DNA of 64,000 bases from VXYK01 sp965221585 (GTDB lineage: Bacteria; Actinomycetota; Acidimicrobiia; Acidimicrobiales; Aldehydirespiratoraceae): NCBI GenBank assembly GCA_965221585.1, contig OZ244898.1, positions 2,232,001-2,296,000 of the forward strand, read 5' to 3'. A program made the position numbers and the translations under genes. Of the stretch, positions 1-10,566 are shown in pieces; position 1 is the first letter of the stretch; each line of letters starts with the position of its first letter. A model generated the notes under the pieces. The model saw only the letters and a program-made list of their open reading frames with translations, was not told the origin of the DNA and searched no databases.

Positions 1-1221
1 GTCGTCAGCCACCGGTTCGGGATCGGGGCCGCGCCGTGCCAGAGCGGCTTCGATGATCGGTTCCCATGAAGACGCCAACGCCGGCGCATTGGCCAAGTCC
101 CGTTCCTTGAACTCCGGCAGGATCTCCGTGCCGAAGCGGTGCAGAGACTCCATGATGTCTTCATGGCGGTTCTTGCCCGCCTGCATAACGAATATCAGCT
201 GGTCCACACCAACCTCTTCGTAGCGGCGGCAGAACTCGCGGATCTGGTCCGGCGTGCCAACCGCCCCTCGGAGACCTTGACGGTCGCCCACCGCCGTCTT
301 GGCCGCGAGAGCCCCCTTCTGTGCCAGAGCCGCTTCGGGGTCGTATCCGTGCTCGGTCCGTTTCGCCTGGAACTCCTGCCACACGTCGGTCACACCCGGT
401 TGATGCTCACCGAACAGGTAGTAGTGGGCCAACGAGTAGCCGAAGAAGTTGCCTCCCTCCAGGCCCATGCTCATCGCCACAGATTCGTCCGGGTGACACA
501 TCATCGGGGTGACGCAGGCAAGGTTCGGATTGACCGCCCTGCCGACCGGCACGCACTCCTGCGCCATGATCCGGCGGTAGTCGTCGACCCAGCCCTTCGC
601 ATCCTCCGGGTCGATGAACGCGAAGGTGAGCGCGCCGATTCCCTTTTGGGCCGCGAGCTTGATGGTCTCATGGCGGGAGCAGGCAACCCACAGAGGAGGG
701 TGCGGCGACTGCAGGGGCTTGGGCACGACATTGCGAGGCGGCATCGACACGAACTCGCCCTCGTGGCCACCGAAGGGCGTTTCGGTCAAACATCGGAGCG
801 AGACTTCGAGGCCTTCGAGCCAGGCGTCGCGTTTGCGTTCGTAGGGAATGCCGAAACCGCCCAGTTCGGCCTCCGAGGAGGACTCCCCCGAGCCGAACTC
901 CACGCGGCCGCCCGACAACAGGTCAAGCGTTGCGATCCGTTCGGCCACCCGGGCGGGATGGTTGAACGCAGGCGCGGTCAGACAGATGCCGTGTCCCAGA
1001 CGGATGTTGCGGGTGCGTTGAGAACACGCCGCCAGGAAGAGTTCAGGCGCAGACGAGTGCGAGTACTCCTCCAGGAAGTGGTGCTCCACCTCCCAGAGGT
1101 ATTCGAAACCGAGCGAGTCCGCCAGTTCAACCTGCTCAAGTGCATCGCGAAGCAGGTCGGCCTCACTGCGCTCGTCCCAAGGCCGAGGCAGTTGATGCTC
1201 ATAGAAGATCCCGAACTTCAT
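1..1221 (-). CDS. Luciferase-like (LLM class) flavin- or F420-dependent oxidoreductase, 3' end outside the window
   Basis: TIM-barrel oxidoreductase of the bacterial luciferase-like family, which works with reduced FMN or coenzyme F420; the substrate cannot be told. The reverse strand is open from ATG 1221 through base 1 (407 codons), so the C-terminus lies outside. It begins MKFGIFYEHQLPRPW, followed by LWEVEHHFLEEYSHSS (the family's E-HH motif), LGHGICLTAPAFNHPARVAE and SGGRVEFGSGESS, all typical of the family. The overlapping forward-strand reading frame from 139 to 1278 is its shadow. The FrhB-like gene at 31266 makes an F420-using member conceivable, but nothing here decides the cofactor. 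Confidence 0.85.
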   Translation of the reverse strand, partial: MKFGIFYEHQLPRPWDERSEADLLRDALEQVELADSLGFEYLWEVEHHFLEEYSHSSAPELFLAACSQRTRNIRLGHGICLTAPAFNHPARVAERIATLDLLSGGRVEFGSGESSSEAELGGFGIPYERKRDAWLEGLEVSLRCLTETPFGGHEGEFVSMPPRNVVPKPLQSPHPPLWVACSRHETIKLAAQKGIGALTFAFIDPEDAKGWVDDYRRIMAQECVPVGRAVNPNLACVTPMMCHPDESVAMSMGLEGGNFFGYSLAHYYLFGEHQPGVTDVWQEFQAKRTEHGYDPEAALAQKGALAAKTAVGDRQGLRGAVGTPDQIREFCRRYEEVGVDQLIFVMQAGKNRHEDIMESLHRFGTEILPEFKERDLANAPALASSWEPIIEAALARRGPDPEPVADD

Positions 1222-1258
1222 AACCGGCGACTATACGGCCCGGCTCACCTCAACGGCA

Positions 1259-1948
1259 CTAGTAGGCGAGCGATATGACCAGGAGCGTGTGGCACGCGAC
1301 CGCCACCACTACGTGCACGTGCCAGATTTCGTGGTAGCCGAACGTCTCGGGCCAGGGGTCCGGGCGACGAGCGCCGACCACGACCGCACCCAGGGTGTAG
1401 GCCGCTCCCCCACCGAACAACAGGATCGACTCCGGGATCGACAACGACATCACTAGCCAGGGGGCAAAAACGACCATCGACCAGCCGAAGCCCAGGTAGG
1501 CGCCGTTCATGACACCCGCCGGCGGATGCCATGGAAGCCACTCGAACGCGATCCCCGCCAACGTCCCAGTCCAAGCGACGGCGATCAGCAGACCCGAAAC
1601 CGGCGGATCCAAACCGAGCAGGGCGATGGGTGTGGCACACGTGCCGAACATCAAGAAGATCACCGAGTGGTCGATGCGCACGAGCAGCTCCGCCCTCCGC
1701 GCCGACCAGTCCCTGCCGTGAACCACCGCGCTCACCCCGAGCATCGCGGTGATTCCCAGCGAATAGAGCAGCATCGAGAACTGAGCCCGCGTTCCTTGCG
1801 CGAACACCGTCAGGGTCAGGCCCAACGGAATCGAGGCCAACGCCGCCCAACGGTGCAGGTAACCGCGATAACGCGGCCGTGGACGACGGAGCAACCGGAC
1901 CGCCGCAGCAGAAAGCCGCCCGTCCCCCGCATGGTCAGGTGTCTCCAC
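1259..1948 (-). CDS. PAQR / hemolysin III family membrane protein (TrhA-like)
   Basis: Integral membrane protein of the PAQR superfamily (bacterial hemolysin III / YqfA-TrhA branch), linked to membrane homeostasis; biochemical role uncertain. About seven hydrophobic segments. The conserved polar residues sit in SAVVHG, the RIDHSVIFLMFGTCATP segment and the C-terminal FGYHEIWHVHVVVAVACH segment, where the His cluster would bind metal. The reading frame is open to 2125, but I choose GTG 1948 (229 aa): residues before it look non-coding, and a TATTCT hexamer lies 7 bases upstream. Divergent from the MFS gene at 2028. Confidence 0.82.
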   Translation of the reverse strand: METPDHAGDGRLSAAAVRLLRRPRPRYRGYLHRWAALASIPLGLTLTVFAQGTRAQFSMLLYSLGITAMLGVSAVVHGRDWSARRAELLVRIDHSVIFLMFGTCATPIALLGLDPPVSGLLIAVAWTGTLAGIAFEWLPWHPPAGVMNGAYLGFGWSMVVFAPWLVMSLSIPESILLFGGGAAYTLGAVVVGARRPDPWPETFGYHEIWHVHVVVAVACHTLLVISLAY

Positions 1949-1955
1949 AACCCCA

Positions 1956-1961
1956 AGAATA
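1956..1961 (-). promoter_or_regulatory. Putative -10 element for the PAQR gene (leaderless)
   Basis: TATTCT on the minus strand, 7 bases before GTG 1948. This spacing puts the transcription start at the start codon. No clear -35 was seen. Confidence 0.45.
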
Positions 1962-2027
1962 GACGCTCTAGTTCGTCTCTGCGGACAGCAGTAGACTCTC
2001 CGTTCGGCCCCCAATGACGACGATCTC

Positions 2028-3533
2028 GTGACGACCATCTCGACCACCTCGGTATGTGACAGCGCCGAGTTGCAACAGCTTCGACAACCGCGAAGCGACA
2101 TCGTCGCCGAGGCAACGAGCGGCACGGATCAGTGGAGCTGTCTCGAGGGGCCGTTCCACCAATATGAACGCCGCCTGGAGGCGCAGCCAGACGGCCACGG
2201 CTGCTACCGGGTCACGGAGACGACCACCTACAAGCTTGCCGTTCCGGTATGGGCCTGGCTGTTTCACATCCCCGTGCGCCGTGCGTTGGCGAACCGGCAG
2301 AAGCACTACGGCTACTGGTGGGCTCCACCGGATCGATTCGACCGGCGGGCCGCCACGGTGCTCGCCCTGCTGACGGGGATCCAGGTTGTCGACGGCTACC
2401 TCGGCACGGTCCTGACCCAGACGATCACATTCGCGGTCGACGAGTTCGGCCACGGCAACCGGGCTCAGGGTTGGGTGCTCGGAGTGGTCCGGGCGGGCGT
2501 GTTGATCGCGCTGGTCACAGCAGCGGCGGCTGACAGACAGGGCCGGCGCGTCTTGTTGATCGGTGCCGGTATCGCCAGTTGCGCCTTCACCGTGCTGGGC
2601 GGACTGTCGCCCAACCTGTGGGTGCTTGGAGGTTCTCAGTTGGTCGCGAGGGGTCTGTCGACCGCGCTCGGGATTCTGATAGTGATCGTCGCGGTTGAGG
2701 AGATGCCCTACCGGTCAAGAGCTTGGGCTGCGTCAGTACTGACTCTCAGCGCCGGGCTCGGATCGGGCATGGCCGTATGGATATTGCCCGTCGCTGATCT
2801 CAGCGAACGGGGCTGGCGGGCGATCTACCTTGCCGCCGTCGTCGGCGTGGCAGTTGTGGCACTGTTGGGCCGACGGCTGCCCGAGAGCAGACGGTTCATC
2901 GAGGCAACTCCGATCGCAACCCCCAGCGAGAGCTTGCGGACCCGCCGCCGAGGTCGCTTCACGCTGCTCGCGACGTCGGCATTCCTGCTCGCCGTCTTCT
3001 TGGCGCCGGCTTCGGGTTTCCGCAACGATTTCCTCAAAGACGAGCGGGGATTCTCCGGGGCCGACATCTCGCTGTTCACGGTCACCACGGCGACCCCGAT
3101 CGGCATAGGGCTCCTGTTGGGCGGCTACCTTGCGGAGCGGCACGGTCGACGCCGCGTCGGAGCCCTGGGAATCGCGCTGGGCACCGCTCTGACCAGCGCT
3201 TCGTATTTCTTCGACGGTATCGCTCTGTGGACGGCCACCCTGCTGGGTGGAGTTCTCGGAGCACTCGCGGTGCCGGCGCTGGCGGTGTACGGACCGGAGC
3301 TGTTCGGCACCCACAACCGCGGGCGCACCAACGGAGCGATCGTGACGCTCGGTGTGCTCGGAAGCGCCCTGGGTCTGTTCTTCGTCGGGGAGCTCTCCGA
3401 TCGCGTCTCCGAGGTGGGGCCTGCCATCGCCATTCTCGCGGTCGGTCCGCTGATCGTTGCCTGGCTGATCCTCGTGCGCTTCCCGGAGACGGCTGGGCTG
3501 GAATTGGAGGAGATCAACCCCGAGGATGCCTGA
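2028..3533 (+). CDS. MFS transporter with soluble N-terminal segment
   Basis: Major facilitator superfamily transporter in the cytoplasmic membrane; substrate unknown. Around 12 hydrophobic helices span residues ~105-495. Motif A-like loops occur in both halves: AAADRQGRRVLLIG after helix 2 and LAERHGRRRVGALG after helix 8, which is the family's internal-repeat signature. An unrecognised soluble segment of ~100 residues precedes helix 1. The start is GTG 2028; ATG 2014 is in another frame and closes at once. It ends 10 bases from the convergent wecA-like gene. Confidence 0.8.
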   Translation: MTTISTTSVCDSAELQQLRQPRSDIVAEATSGTDQWSCLEGPFHQYERRLEAQPDGHGCYRVTETTTYKLAVPVWAWLFHIPVRRALANRQKHYGYWWAPPDRFDRRAATVLALLTGIQVVDGYLGTVLTQTITFAVDEFGHGNRAQGWVLGVVRAGVLIALVTAAAADRQGRRVLLIGAGIASCAFTVLGGLSPNLWVLGGSQLVARGLSTALGILIVIVAVEEMPYRSRAWAASVLTLSAGLGSGMAVWILPVADLSERGWRAIYLAAVVGVAVVALLGRRLPESRRFIEATPIATPSESLRTRRRGRFTLLATSAFLLAVFLAPASGFRNDFLKDERGFSGADISLFTVTTATPIGIGLLLGGYLAERHGRRRVGALGIALGTALTSASYFFDGIALWTATLLGGVLGALAVPALAVYGPELFGTHNRGRTNGAIVTLGVLGSALGLFFVGELSDRVSEVGPAIAILAVGPLIVAWLILVRFPETAGLELEEINPEDA

Positions 3534-3543
3534 CAGCTTCCGT

Positions 3544-4734
3544 TCAGCGGCGGCGAGGCGGCTTGAGGCGGCCGTTGGCCGAGTTCTTCAACGCTTCTAG
3601 GGCTTCGAGTTCGGTTTCGTCGACTTCGGTGACTCCGGGCCCCAGGCGTGGGTGCAACACGGTGTAGAGCGCGAGCGCGAACGCCGCGATACCGATCGGC
3701 ACGATCGCGTCGCCCTCGCCTGTGTAGGTCGGATACAGCACGAAGGCGCACAGCAGAGCGGTCCACATCCACAGAATCAGCACGGCCCGCCCGTGCCCAT
3801 GACCGATTCGCATCAGACGGTGGTGGAGGTGTTCCTTGTCCGCGGCGTGGACGGCACCGCCACGCGCCGCTCTGCGCACCACCGCGAAGAGGGTGTCGAG
3901 GATCGGCACCCCGAGGATCACCAGCGGAATGAAGATCGGCGCGAAGAAGAAGAACGCCTGACCGGAGAACTCCTGGGTGGTCCGGCCCCCCACAGACATT
4001 GTCGAGACGGCCATCAAGAGTCCCAACAGCAGCGCTCCCCCGTCGCCCATGAAGATCCTTGCGGGGTGCACGTTGTGAGGGAGAAACCCGACACACACAC
4101 CCAGGGTGATGCAGGCCCACAACGCTCCCGGGTTGTTCGCACTGATCACGTCTGCGTCGCTGAGTCGCAGCGCGTACAGCAGGAAAGTACCCGAGGCGAT
4201 CGCGACCGTGCCGCCTGCAAGCCCGTCGAGACCGTCGATCAGATTGACCGCGGTGGCCATACCCAGGACCCACAGGACAGTCACCAACGCCGACCAGTCC
4301 GCCGACAGAAACAACAGATCGAAGAACGGCACCCTGAACACCAGGATCGACACGCCCGTCATCGACAGGACCCCGCCTGCCAGGACCATTCCGGCAATCT
4401 TCGCCGGTGCGGATATCTCACGCACATCATCGACGAACCCGACACTCCAGATCACAGCCGCGGCGACAACCACACCGAGCATCTCTGTGGAGGAAGACAT
4501 GACGTCGGCGAAGTCGTCGATGAGCGCAGCCGCACAGAATGCTCCGATGAGACCCACCAGCATCGCCGCTCCACCGCCGCGCGGGGTCGGCTCGGTGTGG
4601 ACGTGGCGCTCGTCGGGCGCCGCGACCGCCCCGAGCCGAACCGACAGCCGCCGCACCACAGGCGTGGCCGCAAACGTGATAACAGCCGCCACCACGGCCA
4701 CAAGTAGATACGCCGACAGCGGGGGCGCCGGCAT
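3544..4734 (-). CDS. wecA: WecA/Rfe-like undecaprenyl-phosphate sugar-1-phosphate transferase
   Basis: Polytopic enzyme that transfers GlcNAc-1-P (or a related sugar phosphate) from a UDP-sugar to undecaprenyl phosphate, starting cell-wall glycan assembly. 396 aa with about ten membrane helices. Motifs match the PNPT family: TPRGGG, the FVDDVRE Asp pair, NLIDGLDGLAGG, FMGDGGALLLG and the C-terminal KEHLHHRL His motif. In mycobacteria wecA lies between the prfA-prmC-tsaC module and the ATP synthase operon. Here it is last in the prfA-glyA run, 21 bases after glyA, with GAGG upstream of the ATG. The exact sugar is not decided by sequence. Confidence 0.88.
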   Translation of the reverse strand: MPAPPLSAYLLVAVVAAVITFAATPVVRRLSVRLGAVAAPDERHVHTEPTPRGGGAAMLVGLIGAFCAAALIDDFADVMSSSTEMLGVVVAAAVIWSVGFVDDVREISAPAKIAGMVLAGGVLSMTGVSILVFRVPFFDLLFLSADWSALVTVLWVLGMATAVNLIDGLDGLAGGTVAIASGTFLLYALRLSDADVISANNPGALWACITLGVCVGFLPHNVHPARIFMGDGGALLLGLLMAVSTMSVGGRTTQEFSGQAFFFFAPIFIPLVILGVPILDTLFAVVRRAARGGAVHAADKEHLHHRLMRIGHGHGRAVLILWMWTALLCAFVLYPTYTGEGDAIVPIGIAAFALALYTVLHPRLGPGVTEVDETELEALEALKNSANGRLKPPRRR

Positions 4735-4755
4735 TCCGCTACCTCAGTTCGCCGC

Positions 4756-6009
4756 TCATACCCCGAGATCGGGGTAGGGCGGGAACCTTGAACAGAGGTT
4801 CCCGACATCGACTCTGACCGAATCGACGACATCGGCGTCGTCGCGCCCGCGCAGCGTCCGCGCTATCAACTCGGCGATCTCGGCCATCTCAGCGGGCCCC
4901 ATCCCCTGTGTGGACACGGCAGGTGTGCCGACCCGTATCCCTGAGGTGACGAAGGGTGAGCGCGGGTCGTCGGGGATCGTGTTCTTGTTGAGGCTGATAC
5001 CGGCCGAGTCAAGCACAGCCTGGGCTTCCTTGCCTGTCAGGTCGGGATCGAAAGTCCGCAGGTCGATCAACAGCAGATGGTTTTCGGTACCACCGCTGAC
5101 GAGCCTGAAACCATGCCCGGCGAGGGCTTTCGCCATGGCCTCTGCGTTGCTGACGATCGAAGCCGCGTAGTCCCTGAACTCCTGGGTCGCCGCTTCGCCG
5201 AAGGCAATCGCCTTGGCCCCGATCGCGTTCTCGAGCGGCCCTCCCTGGATTCCGGGGAACATCGCCTTGTCGATGGCTGCGGCGTACTGTTCGGAACTCA
5301 GAACGCATCCACCTCGTGGGCCGCGCAGGGTCTTGTGGGTTGTGAAGGTGACGATGTCGGCGATGCCGACCGGGTTCGGGTGGACACCGCCGGCGATCAG
5401 ACCCGCAATGTGGGCTGCGTCGAACATCAACAGCGCGCCGACCTCGTCTGCGATCTCGCGCAGCGGGTTCGGATCGATGATGCGCGGGTACGCGGTGGCA
5501 CCGGCGACGATCAGTCTCGGTTGCTCGGCGTGGGCCTTGGCGGCCATGTCCTCGAAGTCGATGCGCTCGTCGCTGGCGGTCACGCCATAGGAGACGAAGC
5601 GGTACTGCCGTCCTGAGAAGTTGACAGGCGAACCGTGGGTCAGATGCCCCCCGTGATCAAGGCTCATTCCAAGCACCGTGTCACCGGGCTCAAGTACTGC
5701 CTGGTAAACAGCCATGTTGGCGATCGCCCCAGCATGAGGTTGGACGTTGGCGTGGTCCGCGCCGAACAGTGCGCACACCCTGCGTCGAGCCTCGTCCTCG
5801 ATCTCGTCGATGACCATGTTGCCCCCGTAGTACCGCCTGTAGGGGTAGCCCTCGGAGTACTTGTTGGTCAGGACAGACCCGGTCGCGGCCATCACCGCCG
5901 GGGAGGCGAAGTTCTCCGAGGCGATCAGTTGCAGAGTCGTGTTCTGGCGGGTCTCCTCTGAGACGATCATCCCAAGAACTGGGTCATCGGCGACGCTGGG
6001 CCAAGGCAT
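4756..6009 (-). CDS. glyA: Serine hydroxymethyltransferase
   Basis: PLP enzyme that interconverts serine and glycine with tetrahydrofolate, feeding one-carbon metabolism. 417 aa, normal length. It contains ENFASPAVMAATGS, YSEGYPYRRYYGG, the FDAAHIAGLIAGG segment and TFTTHKTLRGPRGG, whose Lys forms the PLP Schiff base. The frame is open to 6108, but ATG 6009 is chosen because a strong ribosome site (GAGGAGAT) lies 6 bases before it and the family begins there. Follows rpiB by 82 bases. Confidence 0.97.
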   Translation of the reverse strand: MPWPSVADDPVLGMIVSEETRQNTTLQLIASENFASPAVMAATGSVLTNKYSEGYPYRRYYGGNMVIDEIEDEARRRVCALFGADHANVQPHAGAIANMAVYQAVLEPGDTVLGMSLDHGGHLTHGSPVNFSGRQYRFVSYGVTASDERIDFEDMAAKAHAEQPRLIVAGATAYPRIIDPNPLREIADEVGALLMFDAAHIAGLIAGGVHPNPVGIADIVTFTTHKTLRGPRGGCVLSSEQYAAAIDKAMFPGIQGGPLENAIGAKAIAFGEAATQEFRDYAASIVSNAEAMAKALAGHGFRLVSGGTENHLLLIDLRTFDPDLTGKEAQAVLDSAGISLNKNTIPDDPRSPFVTSGIRVGTPAVSTQGMGPAEMAEIAELIARTLRGRDDADVVDSVRVDVGNLCSRFPPYPDLGV

Positions 6010-6091
6010 TGAATATCTCCTCGTGTGGTCGGTGTCCGGAAATCTGCTGGTGGGGCCGGACAGCGGAATCGTAGCGTCTGTGAACCGGCGC

Positions 6092-6538
6092 TCAGTCCGA
6101 ATTGCCACCGAGGTTGTCGATCTTTTTCACCCGCGCGGTGTGGCGACCACCCTCGAAGTCGGCGTCGAGCCATGCCGCCATAGCGGCTGCGGCCACCTCG
6201 GGGCCAACGAGGCGCTCTCCGATGCAGATCACGTTGGCATCATTGTGTTCACGTGCCAACCGTGCTGAAGTCTCGTCCCACACGGTTGCGGCGCGCACGC
6301 CCGCGATCTTGTTGGCCGCCATTCCGATGCCGATTCCGCTTCCGCAGACGCACACGCCTCCCTCGGCGCCACCGCTGGCCACTGCCCTTCCCACCGCCGC
6401 ACCGAAATCGGGATAGTCGACCCGGTCCGGCGAATAGGTGCCGCAGTCGACGACGCTGTGGCCCTCCTCCCGCAGGCGCTGCGCCAACGACTCCTTCATG
6501 GCGAAACCAGCGTGATCCGAGCCGACCGCGATTCGCAT
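6092..6538 (-). CDS. rpiB: Ribose-5-phosphate isomerase B
   Basis: Interconverts ribose 5-phosphate and ribulose 5-phosphate in the pentose phosphate pathway. 148 aa, normal for the RpiB/LacAB family. It starts MRIAVGSDHAGFAMKESL and carries the Cys-containing loop CVCGSGIGIGMAANK, with the catalytic Cys, and then WDETSARLAREHNDANV. ATG 6538 fits the family's N-terminus; upstream codons of the open frame do not. It lies 10 bases after tsaC in the same run. Confidence 0.95.
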   Translation of the reverse strand: MRIAVGSDHAGFAMKESLAQRLREEGHSVVDCGTYSPDRVDYPDFGAAVGRAVASGGAEGGVCVCGSGIGIGMAANKIAGVRAATVWDETSARLAREHNDANVICIGERLVGPEVAAAAMAAWLDADFEGGRHTARVKKIDNLGGNSD

Positions 6539-6548
6539 GGGTCTCAGC

Positions 6549-7136
6549 CTAGGTTCCTGCGGAGACCGCCGCAGTGATATCCGCCATCGAGACCGGCCCC
6601 TCACGCAGCATCTCGACGGTGTTTTCAACGACCGAGACCACCGTGCTGGCCGAGCCCTGACGGACTCCCCCGTCGATCACGGTCTCAACGGTGTCGAAGA
6701 TCTTGGCCGCGTCGGTGCACGAAGTCGGGGTCGGCTGACCGTGCAGGTTCGCGCTGCTGGCGGCCACCGGTCCCACCTCGGCGGCGACCGAACGAACGAA
6801 GCTGTCGTCGGGGCAACGAACTCCAAGCGTCGAATCGGTCCCCGCGGCCACCGCGCCATCATCTATGCGGTCAGCGACGATGGTGAGCGCACCCGGCCAG
6901 AACCGCCGGGCCAACGCCAAACCGCTGATTCCGAGGTCGACGTAGCGTGCAGCCTGGTCCGTGTCGGCAACGAGCACAGCCACCGACGTGTCGACCGGCC
7001 GTTGTTTCAGAGCGAACAGTGCGGCGAGGGCAGCGCTGTCTGTGGCCATCACCGCCAACCCGTAGACGGTGTCGGTCGGAAGCAGCACAACCCGGCCGCT
7101 GCGCAGCGTTGCGACAACTGTCTCAAGATCGTTCAT
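6549..7136 (-). CDS. tsaC: L-threonylcarbamoyladenylate synthase (Sua5/YciO/YrdC family)
   Basis: Makes threonylcarbamoyl-AMP from threonine, bicarbonate and ATP for t6A37 tRNA modification. 195 aa: the YrdC-like domain alone, without the Sua5 C-terminal domain. Motifs: LLPTDTVYGLAV, FALKQRP, FWPGALTIV, LGVRCPDD and ASSANLHGQPTPTS. ATG 7136 overlaps the prmC stop codon by 4 bases (ATGA), so the two are probably translationally coupled, as in other actinobacteria. Confidence 0.92.
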   Translation of the reverse strand: MNDLETVVATLRSGRVVLLPTDTVYGLAVMATDSAALAALFALKQRPVDTSVAVLVADTDQAARYVDLGISGLALARRFWPGALTIVADRIDDGAVAAGTDSTLGVRCPDDSFVRSVAAEVGPVAASSANLHGQPTPTSCTDAAKIFDTVETVIDGGVRQGSASTVVSVVENTVEMLREGPVSMADITAAVSAGT

Positions 7137-8174
7137 CGGCGTGCCACCACAGCTCGGGGGCGGTCGTTGAGATCTGTGTGGATCGTCGCCTGCCAGCCAA
7201 GCTCGGCGAACCATTGCTGAACGGTCGCGGTCTGGGGGGGCGACATCTCGAGCACGATCACGCCATGGGGCGCCAACCATCCGGGTGCATGGTCCACGAT
7301 GGTGCGAAGATCAGCCAATCCTGCAGAACCGGCCCACAGTGCGGTTGCGGGTTCCCAGTCTGTGATCACCGCCGGCAGCCCTTCGCTCTCGGCGACGTAG
7401 GGAGGGTTCGAAACCACCACGTCGAGGGTTCCTTGCAGGTTCTCCGGCAGTGCACCGAACCAGTGTCCGTGATGCAGGCTGACCGCAGTCGCCGCCGCAC
7501 CGATCCCCGCCAGGTTCGCTCGAGCCACCGCCAGGGCCTGTTCGGACACGTCTGTTGCATATACCCGACAGCCTCGGCACTCGACCGCGACCGACAGGGC
7601 TATCGCTCCTGAGCCCGTTCCGAGGTCGGCCACTGCCACCGTTCGCTCGGCGTCGCCAGCGCCGCGGCTGCTCTGTGTTTCCCGCTCTTGTTCACTGCGT
7701 TCACGGGCCGCTCGGGCCACGGCCTCGTTCGACGTCACCCTGTGCGGGGTCAATTCGCTCGTCCTCTGGTGCTGGCGCAGGTCGTTGACGGCGTCGATGG
7801 CGAGACCGGCGACGGTCTCGGTCTCGGGCCGGGGTATCAGGACGCGCTGATCGACCATCAGGTCGAGCGTGCGGAATCCCCATCGCCCCAGCACATATTG
7901 CAACGGTTCGCCCTGCTCGCGGCGTGCCACCAGGTCGTCGAAGCGCGCCATCGCCTTGGTCGTGACGCAATCGTCGAGAATCCGGTGCACGCCCACCGGC
8001 GACACACCGGTCAACTCCTCGACCACCCGCCGAGCATCGACGTGCGCTGTCTCGATACCCGCACGCTCGAAACGATCGACCGCTTCAGCGAGCAGTTCGG
8101 ACCACCTGACTGTGCCCGTTTCGGAATCTGGGTCAGTACCTGGACCGGTATCGGCGACTGCGCCGGAGGAACGT

Positions 8175-8182
<8 letters not shown>
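7133..8182 (-). CDS. prmC: Peptide chain release factor N5-glutamine methyltransferase
   Basis: SAM-dependent methyltransferase that modifies the Gln of the GGQ motif of release factors. 349 aa, longer than usual because of a charged insertion of ~45 residues (about 145-190) between the N-terminal helical domain and the SAM-binding core. Motif I is ADLGTGSGAIALSVA and the catalytic motif is VVSNPPYVAES. Its substrate gene prfA is immediately upstream, overlapping by 8 bases. ATG 8182 was chosen over the longer frame because of the prfA junction and because the family's homology starts after it. Confidence 0.93.
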
Positions 8183-9239
<1,057 letters not shown>

Positions 9240-9253
9240 GAGATTGAGGCTAG

Positions 9254-9817
9254 TTAGAGAGCCGCTAGGAACTGACTCACCACCTCAATGATCTCGGCGT
9301 CGCACTGCGGTTTGGGATTGTGACCCTGACCTTTCAACCAGTGAACCGTGACCGGCCCGGCGATGGCCCCGATGTGTGCCTCGAATTCTTCTGGGGTGCC
9401 GAAAGGGTCACGGTCGCCGTTCACGAACAACGTGGGCACATGCAGATCCGGAAAGTGCTCAACACGGAGGCGGTCGGGCTTGCCGACCGGATGCAGAGGG
9501 TAACTGAGCGCCACCAGACCAACCGCGCTCATCCCCTGCGCCATGGCCATTGAGCAGATCCGTCCACCCATCGAACGCCCGCCGAACGCCATGGCCTCGG
9601 GGGCCACACCGAGCGCTTCAGAGGCGAGCTCCACCTCGGCGAGCAGGGCTTCTATCAGTTTCGGGGCACGATCCGGGAGCCTGCGTCCCTGTTTGCGGTA
9701 GGGGAAGTCCATGCGCCACACCGGCAGGTCCAGTTGTTCAGACAGCGCCACCAGGGTGCGGTGAGACGAGTCGCCGCCGGCGCCGTGGGTCAGCAGCAGC
9801 GCTTGCGGAACCGTCAC
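9254..9817 (-). CDS. Alpha/beta hydrolase of the KANL3/Tex30-like family
   Basis: Small alpha/beta hydrolase (187 aa); substrate unknown. It shows LLTHGAGGDSS (oxyanion loop), the nucleophile elbow AFGGRSMGGRICSM with Ser in GRSMGG, the acid-loop region LFVNGDRDPFGTPEEF, and the C-terminal GQGHNPKP with a probable catalytic His. A full Ser-Asp-His triad is therefore present. The start overlaps the stop of the J-domain gene by 4 bases. Family members are often labelled dienelactone hydrolase-like without biochemical support. Confidence 0.75.
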   Translation of the reverse strand: MTVPQALLLTHGAGGDSSHRTLVALSEQLDLPVWRMDFPYRKQGRRLPDRAPKLIEALLAEVELASEALGVAPEAMAFGGRSMGGRICSMAMAQGMSAVGLVALSYPLHPVGKPDRLRVEHFPDLHVPTLFVNGDRDPFGTPEEFEAHIGAIAGPVTVHWLKGQGHNPKPQCDAEIIEVVSQFLAAL

Positions 9818-10542
9818 TTCTGAGCCAACAGGATTCGACGCGCCTCAGCAATATCAGCGATGCGCTCAGCAGCACGGTCTACCTCACCCCCGTGATCGGG
9901 GTGGACGGTCAGCAGGGCGTCCCGGTAGCCCTGCTGGATCAGGCTCCTGTCGAGTTCTGCCACAGCGGAAAGGCCCAGCACCTCCATTGCCCAGCAGACA
10001 TGGTCACTGGTCGCATGATCGTGGAGAGCGGAGCGAAAATACGACGAAGAAACCCCGCCCGCCAGATAGTCCAAAAACCCGGAACCGGTTTCGCCGCGCC
10101 AGGCCAGAGCCCGACGAATGGTCGCGAACACGCCTCCTCTGAGATGGGCGGGCAGCGCCCCCGCAGCGTAGACCGCCCCCAGAACGTGCTGAGACGGCGC
10201 ACCTTTGTCGCTGGTGAACCCGAGCCGCAGTTCCCCCTTGCTGTCGTCGACCCGGTAGAGGCGGTGCGAACTGCGAGTCAATCCGACCCGATCGGACTGA
10301 AATCGATGGCGCAAGCGCGGCTGAGGGATCCTGCGGCCGGCGTCGAGGTCGAAGATCAATGTCAACAGTTCGCCGATGTCATCGGGATCCATGTCCTGGG
10401 CGAAACGAGCCACCACCCCGCCGAGCAGCAACCCGCCGAACCCGGGGGCCGGTTCACAAGGTAGGAACGTCCGGCCCAGCGCCACCCTTCGAGTCGGCGC
10501 GATCGGCCGGGAATGGCACACCTCGAGCTCAGCCAGCAGCAT
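9814..10542 (-). CDS. Protein with C-terminal J-like domain
   Basis: Unrecognised 242-aa protein whose last ~45 residues look like a J domain (Hsp70 co-chaperone module): RDALLTVHPDHGGEVDRAAE carries the HPD tripeptide. The N-terminal ~190 residues have no known motif. ATG 10542 is chosen over the TTG at 10551 because a TAGGTT hexamer lies 7 bases before it, which suggests a leaderless transcript. It is coupled to the hydrolase gene by an ATGA overlap. No dnaK is nearby. Confidence 0.6.
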   Translation of the reverse strand: MLLAELEVCHSRPIAPTRRVALGRTFLPCEPAPGFGGLLLGGVVARFAQDMDPDDIGELLTLIFDLDAGRRIPQPRLRHRFQSDRVGLTRSSHRLYRVDDSKGELRLGFTSDKGAPSQHVLGAVYAAGALPAHLRGGVFATIRRALAWRGETGSGFLDYLAGGVSSSYFRSALHDHATSDHVCWAMEVLGLSAVAELDRSLIQQGYRDALLTVHPDHGGEVDRAAERIADIAEARRILLAQK

Positions 10543-10549
10543 CGTCAAC

Positions 10550-10555
10550 AACCTA
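10550..10555 (-). promoter_or_regulatory. Putative -10 element for the J-domain gene (leaderless)
   Basis: TAGGTT on the minus strand, 7 bases before ATG 10542. Confidence 0.4.
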
Positions 10556-10566
10556 ACCGGATCGCC

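Noticed and set aside
139..1278. Long forward reading frame (379 codons)
   Set aside because: It is the shadow of the luciferase-like gene on the other strand, whose protein is a clear family match; the forward product has no recognisable features.
6010..6091. Riboswitch upstream of glyA
   Set aside because: The 82-base gap shows no recognisable glycine, SAM or folate riboswitch core, only a ribosome site near the start.
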